From: Sphaerimonospora thailandensis
GTDB lineage: Bacteria > Actinomycetota > Actinomycetes > Streptosporangiales > Streptosporangiaceae
DNA length: 35,838 nt
Direction: 5' to 3'
NCBI RefSeq assembly: GCF_016863115.1
Contig: NZ_BOOG01000066.1
Coordinates: 1 to 35,838, forward strand
The translations under genes and the position numbers were made by a program. Of the stretch, positions 8,835 through 15,902 are shown one piece after another; the first letter of the stretch is position 1, and each line of letters opens with the position of its first letter. Below the pieces are notes generated by a model. That model saw only the letters and a list, made by a program, of their open reading frames with translations. It made no database searches and was not told the origin of the DNA.

Positions 8835-10244
8835 TCAGAGGCGGCCGGCGGCTTTGAGGGCTAGGTAGGTGTCGGCCAGTGCGGGGGCGATGTCCTCGGG
8901 AAGCGCGTCCACGACCTCGACGCCGTGTCCGCGCAGCAGTGCGGTGATCCTGCGCCGCTCCCCGCGTAGCCGTTCGGCCGCGGCCGCGTCGTACACGCGC
9001 TCGGCCGTGCCCCGGCCGGACGCCATCGCGGCCACCCGAGGGTCGGCGACGGCGGCGAGCAGGACGAGGTGGCGGGACGAGAGCTGGGACAGCACCGGCA
9101 GCAGGCCTTCCTCCAGCGCGGCCGGGTTGAGGTCGGTGAGCAGCACCACCAGGCAGCGGCGGCCGGCCCTGGCCAGCACGGCCGACACCATGCCGGACGC
9201 GTCGGACTCGACGAGCTCCGCCTCGATCGGCGCCATGACGTTGACCAGTGAGGAGAGCAACTCGGTCCGGGACGCCCCGGACAGTGACGCGCGGACCTTC
9301 CGGTCGTAGGCGAGGAAGTCGACCCGGTCACCGGCGCGGGAGGCGAGCGCGGCCAGGAGCAGCGCGGCGTCCATCGACCAGTCCAACCTCGGCCACCCCG
9401 CTTCGGGACGACCCGCGAGATCCGCCGCCGAAGGCCCGTCCTGCCCCGCTTGAGGGCTGTCGGACTTCCCGTGGCCCGTCGATGGTTCACCGGCGAGCGG
9501 GATCGGTGCGACGCCGACTCGGCCCGCGGACGTACGCCCCGTGTCGAGGACGATCAGCACCCGCCGGTCGCGCTCGGGCCGCCAGGTCCGTACGACCACG
9601 TCGGCACGCCTGGCGGTGGCCCGCCAGTCGATCGACCTGACGTCGTCGCCGACCACGTACTCTCTGAGCGAGTCGAACTCGGTGCCCTGGCCGCGTACCA
9701 GTGCGGGGTGGTTGCCCTCGAGCTCCTGCAGCCTCGCCAGCCTGCTGGGCAGATGTCTGCGGCTGAGGAACGGCGGCAGCACCCGGACCGACCACGGCAC
9801 CCGGTGGGCGCCCTGCCGCCCGGCAAGGCCGAGCGGCCCGAGCGAGCGGACCGTCACGGTGACCGCCTCGCGGTCGCCCCGCCTGGTCGGCGCCAGCGTC
9901 GTGATCAGTCGCCGCCGTTCGCCGCTCGGCACCGCGAACCGCACCTGGCGGGGCCTCGCCCCCGCCGAGGGCGGCCATGCGTCGCGCAGCACACCCCGGA
10001 CCCGGCGGCTGCCGGGGTTCTCCACGATCAGGCCGATCTCGGTCGACCGGCCGAGCCGTACCAACCGTTCGCCGTCCCGGCCGAACCGCAGCGCGCGCAC
10101 GCTGCCGGCGAGCAGCAGGTCGATCACGACGAGCGCGGCGATCAGCATCGCGAACCCGGCCACGGCGAGTCCCGGCCGCGGCGCGAACAGCACCGCGACT
10201 GCGCTCAACGCGGCGAGCAGACCCGCGCGTCCGGTCAGCGCCAC
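8835..10244 (-). CDS. DUF58 domain protein (von Willebrand A-like), MoxR partner
   Basis: The 469-aa protein starts with two membrane segments (about residues 5-25 and 27-47), then a beta-rich region. The DUF58 signature EFDSLREYVVGDDVRSIDWRATAR follows at about residues 185-210, and a vWA-like domain begins VLIVLDTGRTSAGR. The metal-site motif DTGRTS deviates from the classic DxSxS, as is common in this family. An insertion of about 50 residues rich in Gly, Ser and Pro follows the first vWA strand. DUF58 proteins are encoded beside MoxR AAA+ ATPases and are thought to act with them in assembling or maturing proteins at the membrane. The GTG at 10244 has GGAG about 10 nt upstream. It is the last gene of the minus-strand operon, 119 bp after moxR. 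Confidence 0.9.
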   Translation of the reverse strand: MALTGRAGLLAALSAVAVLFAPRPGLAVAGFAMLIAALVVIDLLLAGSVRALRFGRDGERLVRLGRSTEIGLIVENPGSRRVRGVLRDAWPPSAGARPRQVRFAVPSGERRRLITTLAPTRRGDREAVTVTVRSLGPLGLAGRQGAHRVPWSVRVLPPFLSRRHLPSRLARLQELEGNHPALVRGQGTEFDSLREYVVGDDVRSIDWRATARRADVVVRTWRPERDRRVLIVLDTGRTSAGRVGVAPIPLAGEPSTGHGKSDSPQAGQDGPSAADLAGRPEAGWPRLDWSMDAALLLAALASRAGDRVDFLAYDRKVRASLSGASRTELLSSLVNVMAPIEAELVESDASGMVSAVLARAGRRCLVVLLTDLNPAALEEGLLPVLSQLSSRHLVLLAAVADPRVAAMASGRGTAERVYDAAAAERLRGERRRITALLRGHGVEVVDALPEDIAPALADTYLALKAAGRL

Positions 10245-10283
10245 GACGCCGCGGCTCCGGTCGGTACGGCTGCCGCCTCCTGG

Positions 10284-10349
10284 TGCATGATCACGAACTC
10301 CATCTCCGCACGTCAGGGCTATTGCATGCGATTATCTGCAAGATCACGG
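10284..10349. repeat. Half copy of the GTGATCTTGCAG palindromic element
   Basis: Within the 119-bp gap between the MoxR and DUF58 genes, CTGCAAGATCACG (10337-10349) matches an arm of the 2036-2189 element, and the G-rich sequence after it (CGGGGGGTCGG) resembles that after 2189 (CGCCCGGGGGGTTGGG). A diverged partner (TGCATGATCAC) lies at 10284-10294. It looks like a worn copy of the same interspersed element, or a common intergenic motif of this genome. Confidence 0.45.
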
Positions 10350-10363
10350 GGGGTCGGCGGGGG

Positions 10364-11473
10364 TCAGCGGGGGACCGGGACGGTGGCGAGGATGCCGTCC
10401 AGGATGCCGTCGGGGGCGGCGCCCTCGAGCTCGGCCTCGGGCCGGAGCTGCACGCGGTGGCGCAGCGCGGGCCGGGCCAGGGCCTTGACGTCGTCCGGGG
10501 TGACGTACGTCCGCCCTGACAGCCAGGCCCACGCGCGAGCCGCCGCGAGCAGCGCGGTCGCCCCTCGAGGGGAGACGCCGATCCGCAGCGACGGCGACTG
10601 GCGGGTGGCGCGGGCGAGATCCACCACGTACCCGAGCACCGCCGGCCCCACGTGAACCTGCTTGACGGCGTCGCGGGCCGTCGCCAGGTCGGCCGGCGTG
10701 GCGACCGTCTTGATCGCGGAGAGGTCGCGCGGGTCGAAGCCGAGTGCGTGCCGCTCCAGCACGGCGATCTCCTGTTCCCTCGGCGGCAGCGGCACGGTGA
10801 GCTTGAGCAGGAACCGGTCGAGCTGCGCCTCGGGGAGCTGGTAGGTGCCCTCGTACTCGATGGGGTTCTGGGTCGCCGCCACGATGAACGGATCGGGCAG
10901 TGCGCGGGCCGCGCCGTCCACGCTGATCTGGCGCTCCTCCATCGCTTCGAGGAGGGCCGCCTGGGTCTTCGGCGGGGTCCGGTTGATCTCGTCGGCCAGC
11001 AGCAGGTTCGTGAAGACCGGCCCCTCCCGGAACTCGAACTCCGCGGTCTTCGCGTCGTAGACGAGCGAACCGGTCACGTCACCGGGCATCAGGTCGGGGG
11101 TGAACTGGATCCGCTTGAAGTCCAGCGCCAGCGCGGAGGCCAGCGTCCGGACCAGCAGGGTCTTGGCCACACCGGGGACGCCTTCGAGCAGCACGTGCCC
11201 ACGGCACAGCAACGCGATGACCAGGCCGGTGACGACGGCGTCCTGGCCCACCACGGCCTTGGCCACCTCGGCGCGCAGCGCGGCGAGCGCCGCTCGCGCG
11301 GCCTCGGCCCGCTGCTCGTCCGATCCCGTGACGGACCCGGCTGAGCCGTCGGATCCGGGTGAGCCCGACGACGGAACGCCCGAGTATCCGGGCGGTCCCG
11401 AGGCGCCCGAGGCTCCCGAGGAACCTGAGGGTCCGGGGGACCCCGGGAACCCGGGGGACACTGGTGCGGTCAA
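10364..11473 (-). CDS. MoxR-family AAA+ ATPase with collagen-like N-terminal extension
   Basis: The 369-aa product has a canonical MoxR ATPase core: Walker A GVPGVAKT (about residue 99), FTPDLMPGDVTGSLVYD, Walker B LLLADEINR, the sensor segment IVAATQNPIEYEGTYQLPEAQLDRF, and a C-terminal lid domain with SPRGATALLAAARAWAWLSGR. MoxR ATPases act as chaperones with vWA-domain partners, here the DUF58 protein downstream. The first 50 residues are unusual: GFPGSPGPSGSSGASGASG and following form about nine consecutive Gly-X-Y triplets (residues 8-34). The TTG start overlaps the DUF4350 stop (TTGA) with AGG about 10 nt upstream. No later good start exists before the ATPase core, so the extension is probably translated. 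It lies in a five-gene minus-strand operon. Confidence 0.92.
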   Translation of the reverse strand: MTAPVSPGFPGSPGPSGSSGASGASGPPGYSGVPSSGSPGSDGSAGSVTGSDEQRAEAARAALAALRAEVAKAVVGQDAVVTGLVIALLCRGHVLLEGVPGVAKTLLVRTLASALALDFKRIQFTPDLMPGDVTGSLVYDAKTAEFEFREGPVFTNLLLADEINRTPPKTQAALLEAMEERQISVDGAARALPDPFIVAATQNPIEYEGTYQLPEAQLDRFLLKLTVPLPPREQEIAVLERHALGFDPRDLSAIKTVATPADLATARDAVKQVHVGPAVLGYVVDLARATRQSPSLRIGVSPRGATALLAAARAWAWLSGRTYVTPDDVKALARPALRHRVQLRPEAELEGAAPDGILDGILATVPVPR

Positions 11474-12741
11474 GAGTCTCGAACCTGCCTTTCGAGTCTG
11501 TCGAGGTGTTCGGCGAGCGCCACCAGGCCGGCGTCGTCCGTCGGGGCCGGGCCGTACATCGCGGTCCGCACCTGCTGGAGATCCTCCCCGGTTCGTACGG
11601 CGACGGCCGCGGCGATCTCGTCGGGCGCCGCGGTGGCGGGCAGCCCGAGGCGCGGGGTGATCCGGTCGGCGGCGGCGGCCCGCAGCGCGAGCGCGGCTCG
11701 GTCACGTGCCCGTCTGGCCCGATAGAGCCGCCCGCGTCCCTCCACGGTCTCGGACGCCCGCACGATCACGGGAAGGCGCTCGACCACGACCGGGCCGAGC
11801 CTGCGCCCGCGCCACACGGCGACCAGGGCCACCGCGACGACAAGCTGGAAGATCGCCCAGTTGACGCCGTCCGGAACGAGGTCGCCGAGCGACCGCGCCT
11901 CCGTGGGGTCGTCTCCGCCGGGTCCGCCTGACCCGGATCCGTCCGTACCCGGGGCAGCGGCGTCCGGGGGAACGAGCCAGACCAGCCGCCGCTTCGCCCC
12001 GGCCAGGTTGATCGCGAGCGCGGCGTTGCCGTCCTCCGAGAGCCGGAGGTTGGTCATGAAGTCTCCGTCGCCGACCACGGTGATCGTACGCCCGTCCAGG
12101 ACGTACCGGACCAGGGTCGGGTTCGCGCCGGCGGGATAGCAGCCGACGGACCCGGCCGGCCCGGTGAACGACATGCCGCCCAGGTACGCGCTGCCGGCCC
12201 GGGTGGCCTCGTGCAGCCCGCACTCCGGGTCGCGGGACCTGGTCCGTGTGTCGCGTTTCTTGGGCGTGACCCCGCTCGCGAGGATGTCCAGGTGCGCCGC
12301 CCGACCCACGATCAGGCGGTCGGCCGGGGACGCGGCCAGCCGTCTCGCCCCCGTCGCGGTCACCTCGCCGGCTTCGGTGACGAGGAGCAGGCTGTCGGAG
12401 CCGGCCCGGGCCAACGCGGCCGAGACGCTGTCGACGCGCTCGACGGCGACACCGTGATCCGCGAGCACGTCGGCGAGGGCCCGGGCGCCCGCCAAGGACG
12501 TGTCGGCGGGATCCAGGTAGCGGCCGCCCGCCTCGCCGGACGGCGTCAGCAGTACGGGCACCACGGCGGCCGCCACCACGATGATCCCCACCAGCAGGAC
12601 CCCGCGCAGCCGACGCCATCGCCCGGTCTTCACCACGGCCGTTCCCGCCGTCGCCGGCGGTACGGTCCGCGTCGCGTCTCCCGCCTCGGGCGGCGCCGGC
12701 CGACCGGCCGGCGCGGTGTGCTCGCTCGTCCGGGTGCTCAC
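11470..12741 (-). CDS. DUF4350 domain membrane protein
   Basis: The 423-aa protein has a Pro/Ala-rich cytosolic N-terminus and a membrane segment at about 46-66. An extracytoplasmic DUF4350 domain follows, recognised from SLAGARALADVLADHGVAVERV, the DSLLLVTEAGEVTATGARRLA stretch and TITVVGDGDFMTNLRLSEDGNAALAINLA (GDGDFMTN-type motif). A Gly/Ser/Pro-rich linker, a second membrane segment (NWAIFQLVVAVALVAVW) and a helical cytosolic tail (about 320-423) complete it. Function is unknown; it is a standard member of MoxR/DUF58 clusters. The GTG start overlaps the DUF4129 stop (GTGA) and its own stop overlaps the moxR start, so translation is coupled on both sides. Confidence 0.85.
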   Translation of the reverse strand: MSTRTSEHTAPAGRPAPPEAGDATRTVPPATAGTAVVKTGRWRRLRGVLLVGIIVVAAAVVPVLLTPSGEAGGRYLDPADTSLAGARALADVLADHGVAVERVDSVSAALARAGSDSLLLVTEAGEVTATGARRLAASPADRLIVGRAAHLDILASGVTPKKRDTRTRSRDPECGLHEATRAGSAYLGGMSFTGPAGSVGCYPAGANPTLVRYVLDGRTITVVGDGDFMTNLRLSEDGNAALAINLAGAKRRLVWLVPPDAAAPGTDGSGSGGPGGDDPTEARSLGDLVPDGVNWAIFQLVVAVALVAVWRGRRLGPVVVERLPVIVRASETVEGRGRLYRARRARDRAALALRAAAADRITPRLGLPATAAPDEIAAAVAVRTGEDLQQVRTAMYGPAPTDDAGLVALAEHLDRLERQVRDS

Positions 12742-13460
12742 GTGGCCGCGTCCAGCGAGATGCGGGCCTTGCGGAGGCTGTCGTCCAGAGCGGTGAGGGT
12801 GAGATATGCCTGCCGCGTCCCCGGCACGTCGCCGTACGCGATGTCGTCGAAGACGCGCGCTGCCTGCCGCAGCGCGGCGGCGTGTGACGGCAGCGCCGTG
12901 CCCGCCGTCTCGGCGAGCTCCATCGCGGTACGGCCGGGCAGCGGGCTGACGATGGCGCGTTCCTCGAGGTCGCGGGCGATCGCGCGGAGCCGCTCCTGGA
13001 CGGCCGCGCGCCAGTTCCCGTCGGCGGCGTGTCGGCCCGCCGCGGCCCGGTGCTCGGCGGCGGTCAGTTCCGCCTGGTCGAAGACCGCGCCCTCACCGGT
13101 ACGGCCGCGGCGCGACATCCGCCGCAGGGCCCACAGCAGCAGCGCCGCCAGGACGACGAGGATCACCACGATGACGATGAGCGACATGACGCCGCCCGCC
13201 GAGTTCGTTCCGGCGTCGAGCAGATCGCCCAGGAACTCGTCGAACTTCCGCCAGAGCCAGTCGACCGGCGACTCCTGCTCGTAGCCCGACCGCAGCAGCT
13301 TCCCCTCCGCCTCCTGCCGAGCCTGGTCGCGTCCGATGTCGACGGGGGGCCCGAACGGCGACGCGATCGGCGACGCGATCGGCGACGCGGTCAGCGGCCC
13401 GACCAGTGACACGAACAGCGGCACGACCGCCGACAGGACTGCCGACGGGGCAGGCGTCAC
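12738..13460 (-). CDS. DUF4129 domain membrane protein
   Basis: The 240-aa product has a signal-like hydrophobic start (about 5-25), then an ASPIASPIASPF repeat produced by a 12-bp tandem repeat near 13359-13394, an extracytoplasmic helix containing SPVDWLWRKFDEFLGDL, one membrane segment (about 91-111) and a cytosolic helical DUF4129 region (AEHRAAAGRHAADGNWRAAVQERLRAIARDLEE ending with TALDDSLRKARISLD). DUF4129 is often found at the C-terminus of transglutaminase-like proteins or alone in MoxR clusters; its biochemical role is not known. The GTG start overlaps the stop of the preceding membrane-protein gene (GTGA). Confidence 0.85.
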   Translation of the reverse strand: MTPAPSAVLSAVVPLFVSLVGPLTASPIASPIASPFGPPVDIGRDQARQEAEGKLLRSGYEQESPVDWLWRKFDEFLGDLLDAGTNSAGGVMSLIVIVVILVVLAALLLWALRRMSRRGRTGEGAVFDQAELTAAEHRAAAGRHAADGNWRAAVQERLRAIARDLEERAIVSPLPGRTAMELAETAGTALPSHAAALRQAARVFDDIAYGDVPGTRQAYLTLTALDDSLRKARISLDAAT

Positions 13461-14872
13461 GGCCTGGGCCCCTGATATGGCGGCCCCTCGTACGGCCCTT
13501 CATACGGCCCTTCATACGGCGGCGGGCCGGCGGTCGCCGCCTGGGCGGCGTTCGACGGGTGCCACAGGTCGTCGACGCTCGCGTGCACCCACCCCTGCGC
13601 ATGGTTCTGCGCGGCCGCGGTCTGCAACACGAGATCGAACGCCTCGACCCGCATCCGCCGGTCGGCGTACAGCAGGCCGTTGACCCCCGCCTGGAACGGG
13701 TACGTGATCATCGAACCGAGGACGCCGCCGATGGCCACCAGCAGAGCTCCCAAGATCGCCGATGCCGTCGTGCCCTCACCGAAGAACCCGAGCAGGGTCC
13801 CGGCGAGGCTGAAGGGGAACGAAAGCACCCCGCTGACCAAACTGACGAGCAGCGTGGTCAGCAGCAGGATGCCGAGCACCCGCCACGAATCCCCCTTCAC
13901 CAGCCGCCACGACCGGCGCATGGAGTCGGTCACGCCGAGCCCTTCCAGCACGACCGAGGGGGCGGCCAGGGCGAGTTTCGTCTGGAAGAACAACACGTAG
14001 GGGAGGTAGAGCAGGATGAACAGCAGCAGCAGGAGGAGCAGTGCCCCCACCGAGGAACCGTCCAGGTCCTTGAGCGAGCCGCCCATGGCGAGCGCCACGA
14101 ATGTCGCGATGGCCACCAGCATCGGAGTGAGGAGGATGAGCCCCTGGAGCAGGACCAGCCCGAGCAGGGCGGGCACCCTCGACCTCGCCAGCCGCCACGC
14201 TTCGCCGGCCGTGATGCGCCCGCCGAAGACGGCGCGGCCGAGCACCCGGGTGAGAATGCCGGTGAGGATCGTGGTCGCGAAGAACGAGATGACGAGGGAG
14301 ACCAGTGTGCCGACGAGTTGGGCGACCTGCCCGGAGGGCAGGGACCCCGACGCGTCGACGGCGTCCATTCCGCCATTGAACGTCGTGCCGTAGTCCCGCA
14401 GGACGATCCCCTGGCCGACCGCGACCGGGATCGTGCTGATCGCGGCCACGACGGCCGAGAGGCCCAGCGTCGCCTTCGGATTGGACCGGATCAGCTTGAT
14501 CGAGCCGTCGAGGATGTCGCCCAGGGCCAGCGGGCGCAGCGGAATGATGCCGGGCCGGGGGGCCTGAGGCGGCGGGCGGAAGCCGTACGGCCCGGACTGG
14601 CCCCCGTACTGCTGCCCACCGTAGCCGTACGGATCGGGCCCCTGGCCGTACTGCGACTGCCCGTACGACTGCTGGTTGTACGGCGGCTGCTGGGGGCCGG
14701 GGTTGCCCGGGTGGGGGTCGCCCGAGTGAGTGCTGCCGGGGTCGGGGGAGGCGCCGGGCCGTTCCTGACCGCCCGGCGAAGCCCAGGAGGCGGCGGCTCC
14801 GCCGTACGGCGGAGGCTGCTCGGCCGCCCAGCCGGACGGCTCGTCAGGGGTGGGATCGGGGGCGTCTGTCAT
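13457..14872 (-). CDS. GPDPase-type membrane-domain protein with Q/Y/G/P-rich N-terminus
   Basis: The 471-aa product begins with about 110 residues rich in Gln, Tyr, Gly and Pro (GPQQPPYNQQSYGQSQYGQG), predicted to be disordered and cytosolic. GIIPLRPLALGDILDGSIKLIRSNPKATLG follows, the entry to the glycerophosphoryl diester phosphodiesterase membrane domain, then about six membrane segments (for example LVSLVISFFATTILTGILTRV, ALLLLLLLFILLYLPYVLFF). The C-terminus carries a YEGPYEGPYEGPP repeat from a 12-bp tandem repeat (13501-13524). No phosphodiesterase catalytic domain is present. It is the first gene of the minus-strand operon ending with DUF58. The ATG at 14872 has AGGA 7 nt upstream. 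A helper or scaffold role in the membrane is inference. Confidence 0.82.
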   Translation of the reverse strand: MTDAPDPTPDEPSGWAAEQPPPYGGAAASWASPGGQERPGASPDPGSTHSGDPHPGNPGPQQPPYNQQSYGQSQYGQGPDPYGYGGQQYGGQSGPYGFRPPPQAPRPGIIPLRPLALGDILDGSIKLIRSNPKATLGLSAVVAAISTIPVAVGQGIVLRDYGTTFNGGMDAVDASGSLPSGQVAQLVGTLVSLVISFFATTILTGILTRVLGRAVFGGRITAGEAWRLARSRVPALLGLVLLQGLILLTPMLVAIATFVALAMGGSLKDLDGSSVGALLLLLLLFILLYLPYVLFFQTKLALAAPSVVLEGLGVTDSMRRSWRLVKGDSWRVLGILLLTTLLVSLVSGVLSFPFSLAGTLLGFFGEGTTASAILGALLVAIGGVLGSMITYPFQAGVNGLLYADRRMRVEAFDLVLQTAAAQNHAQGWVHASVDDLWHPSNAAQAATAGPPPYEGPYEGPYEGPPYQGPRP

Positions 14873-14946
14873 GTCCCAATCCTGGCATGATGTACGGCAA
14901 GCCGCACGGCGATGTAGCGCCCGCCGAGACGTTCGCCCCCTCGTGG

Positions 14947-14980
14947 CCAGGGTTCCCCCGCGACCAGGGTTCCCCCGCGA
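14947..14980. repeat. 17-bp perfect tandem duplication
   Basis: CCAGGGTTCCCCCGCGA occurs at 14947-14963 and again without gap at 14964-14980. It lies in the leader or upstream region of the minus-strand operon. No function is evident. Confidence 0.85.
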
Positions 14981-15047
14981 CCCGAGCGCCGCCCGGAGCG
15001 ATGCGCCGGTGCAAGCTCCGGGCCGAATGTCAAGGGACAACCAAGAT

Positions 15048-15067
15048 CCTGACCGTATCCGGTCAGG
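15048..15067. promoter_or_regulatory. Perfect 20-bp palindrome upstream of mtrA
   Basis: CCTGACCGTATCCGGTCAGG has two perfectly complementary 8-bp arms around TATC. It lies 27 bp before the TAAACT -10-like box and 143 bp before the mtrA start, so it would occupy the -60 to -35 region of such a promoter. A dimeric regulator site is more likely than a terminator, because no gene ends nearby. Confidence 0.5.
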
Positions 15068-15119
15068 TAATCGCGCATCCGTCGTCCTGGGCCTAAACTG
15101 CGTCCTCTGTGATGGTGGT

Positions 15120-15148
15120 GTTACCCCCAAGTGGCGACCACGGGTAAC
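15120..15148. promoter_or_regulatory. Inverted repeat GTTACCC ... GGGTAAC, MtrA-box-like
   Basis: GTTACCC (15120-15126) and GGGTAAC (15142-15148) are perfect inverted repeats. GTGG (15131-15134) and CCAC (15138-15141) form an inner stem, so the RNA could also fold. GTAAC-type words are known from MtrA binding sites in streptomycetes. The site lies 60-90 bp ahead of mtrA, which suits autoregulation; this is inference. Confidence 0.4.
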
Positions 15149-15209
15149 CTTCCTGTGAAACCCGTGACAATCACCCAAATCTCCCAAAGCGTAGAACGAA
15201 TGAGGGGCC

Positions 15210-15887
15210 ATGAAAGGACGCGTGCTGGTCGTCGACGACGACGCCGCTCTCGCCGAGATGCTCGGCATCGTCTTGCGCGGGGAGGGTTTCGAACCGTCAT
15301 TCGTGTCCGATGGTGACAAGGCGCTGGACGCTTTCCGGGACACCCGGCCCGACCTCGTCCTGCTGGACCTGATGCTGCCCGGTGCCGACGGCATCGACGT
15401 CTGCCGCCGCATCCGCGCCGAGTCCGGGGTTCCGATCGTCATGCTGACGGCCAAGAGCGACACGATCGATGTGGTGCTCGGCCTGGAGTCCGGCGCCGAC
15501 GACTACATCATCAAGCCCTTCAAGCCCAAGGAGCTCGTGGCTCGCGTCCGCGCGCGGCTGCGCCGTACCGACGAGCCGACCCCGGAGATTCTGCAGATCG
15601 GCGACATCACCATCGACGTGGCCGGCCACTCGGTGAAGCGGGGCGAGGAGACGATCAACCTCACGCCGCTGGAGTTCGACCTGCTGGTCGCGCTGGCCCG
15701 CAAGCCGCGCCAGGTGTTCACCCGAGAGGTGCTGCTCGAGCAGGTCTGGGGATACCGGCATGCCGCCGACACCCGGCTGGTCAACGTGCACGTCCAGCGG
15801 CTCCGCGCGAAGATCGAGAAGGACCCCGAGCACCCTGAGATCGTGGTGACGGTCCGGGGCGTCGGCTACAAGGCCGGCCCGGCGTAA
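15210..15887 (+). CDS. mtrA: OmpR-family response regulator MtrA
   Basis: The 225-aa protein has a receiver domain with acidic pocket D9/D10, phospho-acceptor D53 (LVLLDLMLPGADG), T80 and K102 (YIIKPFKPKEL), and an OmpR/PhoB winged-helix domain (LTPLEFDLLVALARKPRQVF; RLVNVHVQRLRAKIEKDP; VRGVGYKAG). The sequence is the highly conserved actinobacterial MtrA type, and mtrB and lpqB follow directly. MtrA controls cell-wall, division and development genes and is essential in mycobacteria. GAGGGG precedes the ATG very closely (15202-15207). The upstream gap contains MtrA-box-like words. The mtrB start is 15 nt after its stop, indicating one transcript. Confidence 0.98.
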   Translation: MKGRVLVVDDDAALAEMLGIVLRGEGFEPSFVSDGDKALDAFRDTRPDLVLLDLMLPGADGIDVCRRIRAESGVPIVMLTAKSDTIDVVLGLESGADDYIIKPFKPKELVARVRARLRRTDEPTPEILQIGDITIDVAGHSVKRGEETINLTPLEFDLLVALARKPRQVFTREVLLEQVWGYRHAADTRLVNVHVQRLRAKIEKDPEHPEIVVTVRGVGYKAGPA

Positions 15888-15902
15888 CACCTCACCTCCA
15901 GC

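Larger units (their letters stand above)
14873..15209. promoter_or_regulatory. Divergent regulatory region upstream of mtrA
   Basis: This 337-bp gap holds the promoters of the minus-strand operon and of mtrA. It contains a 17-bp tandem duplication (14947-14980), a perfect palindrome (15048-15067), TTGACA on the minus strand (15033-15028) without a clear -10, a -10-like TAAACT (15094-15099), and an inverted repeat GTTACCC/GGGTAAC (15120-15148). Several GTAAC/GTGACA words (15145-15169) are MtrA-box-like, which would fit autoregulation. Confidence 0.45.
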
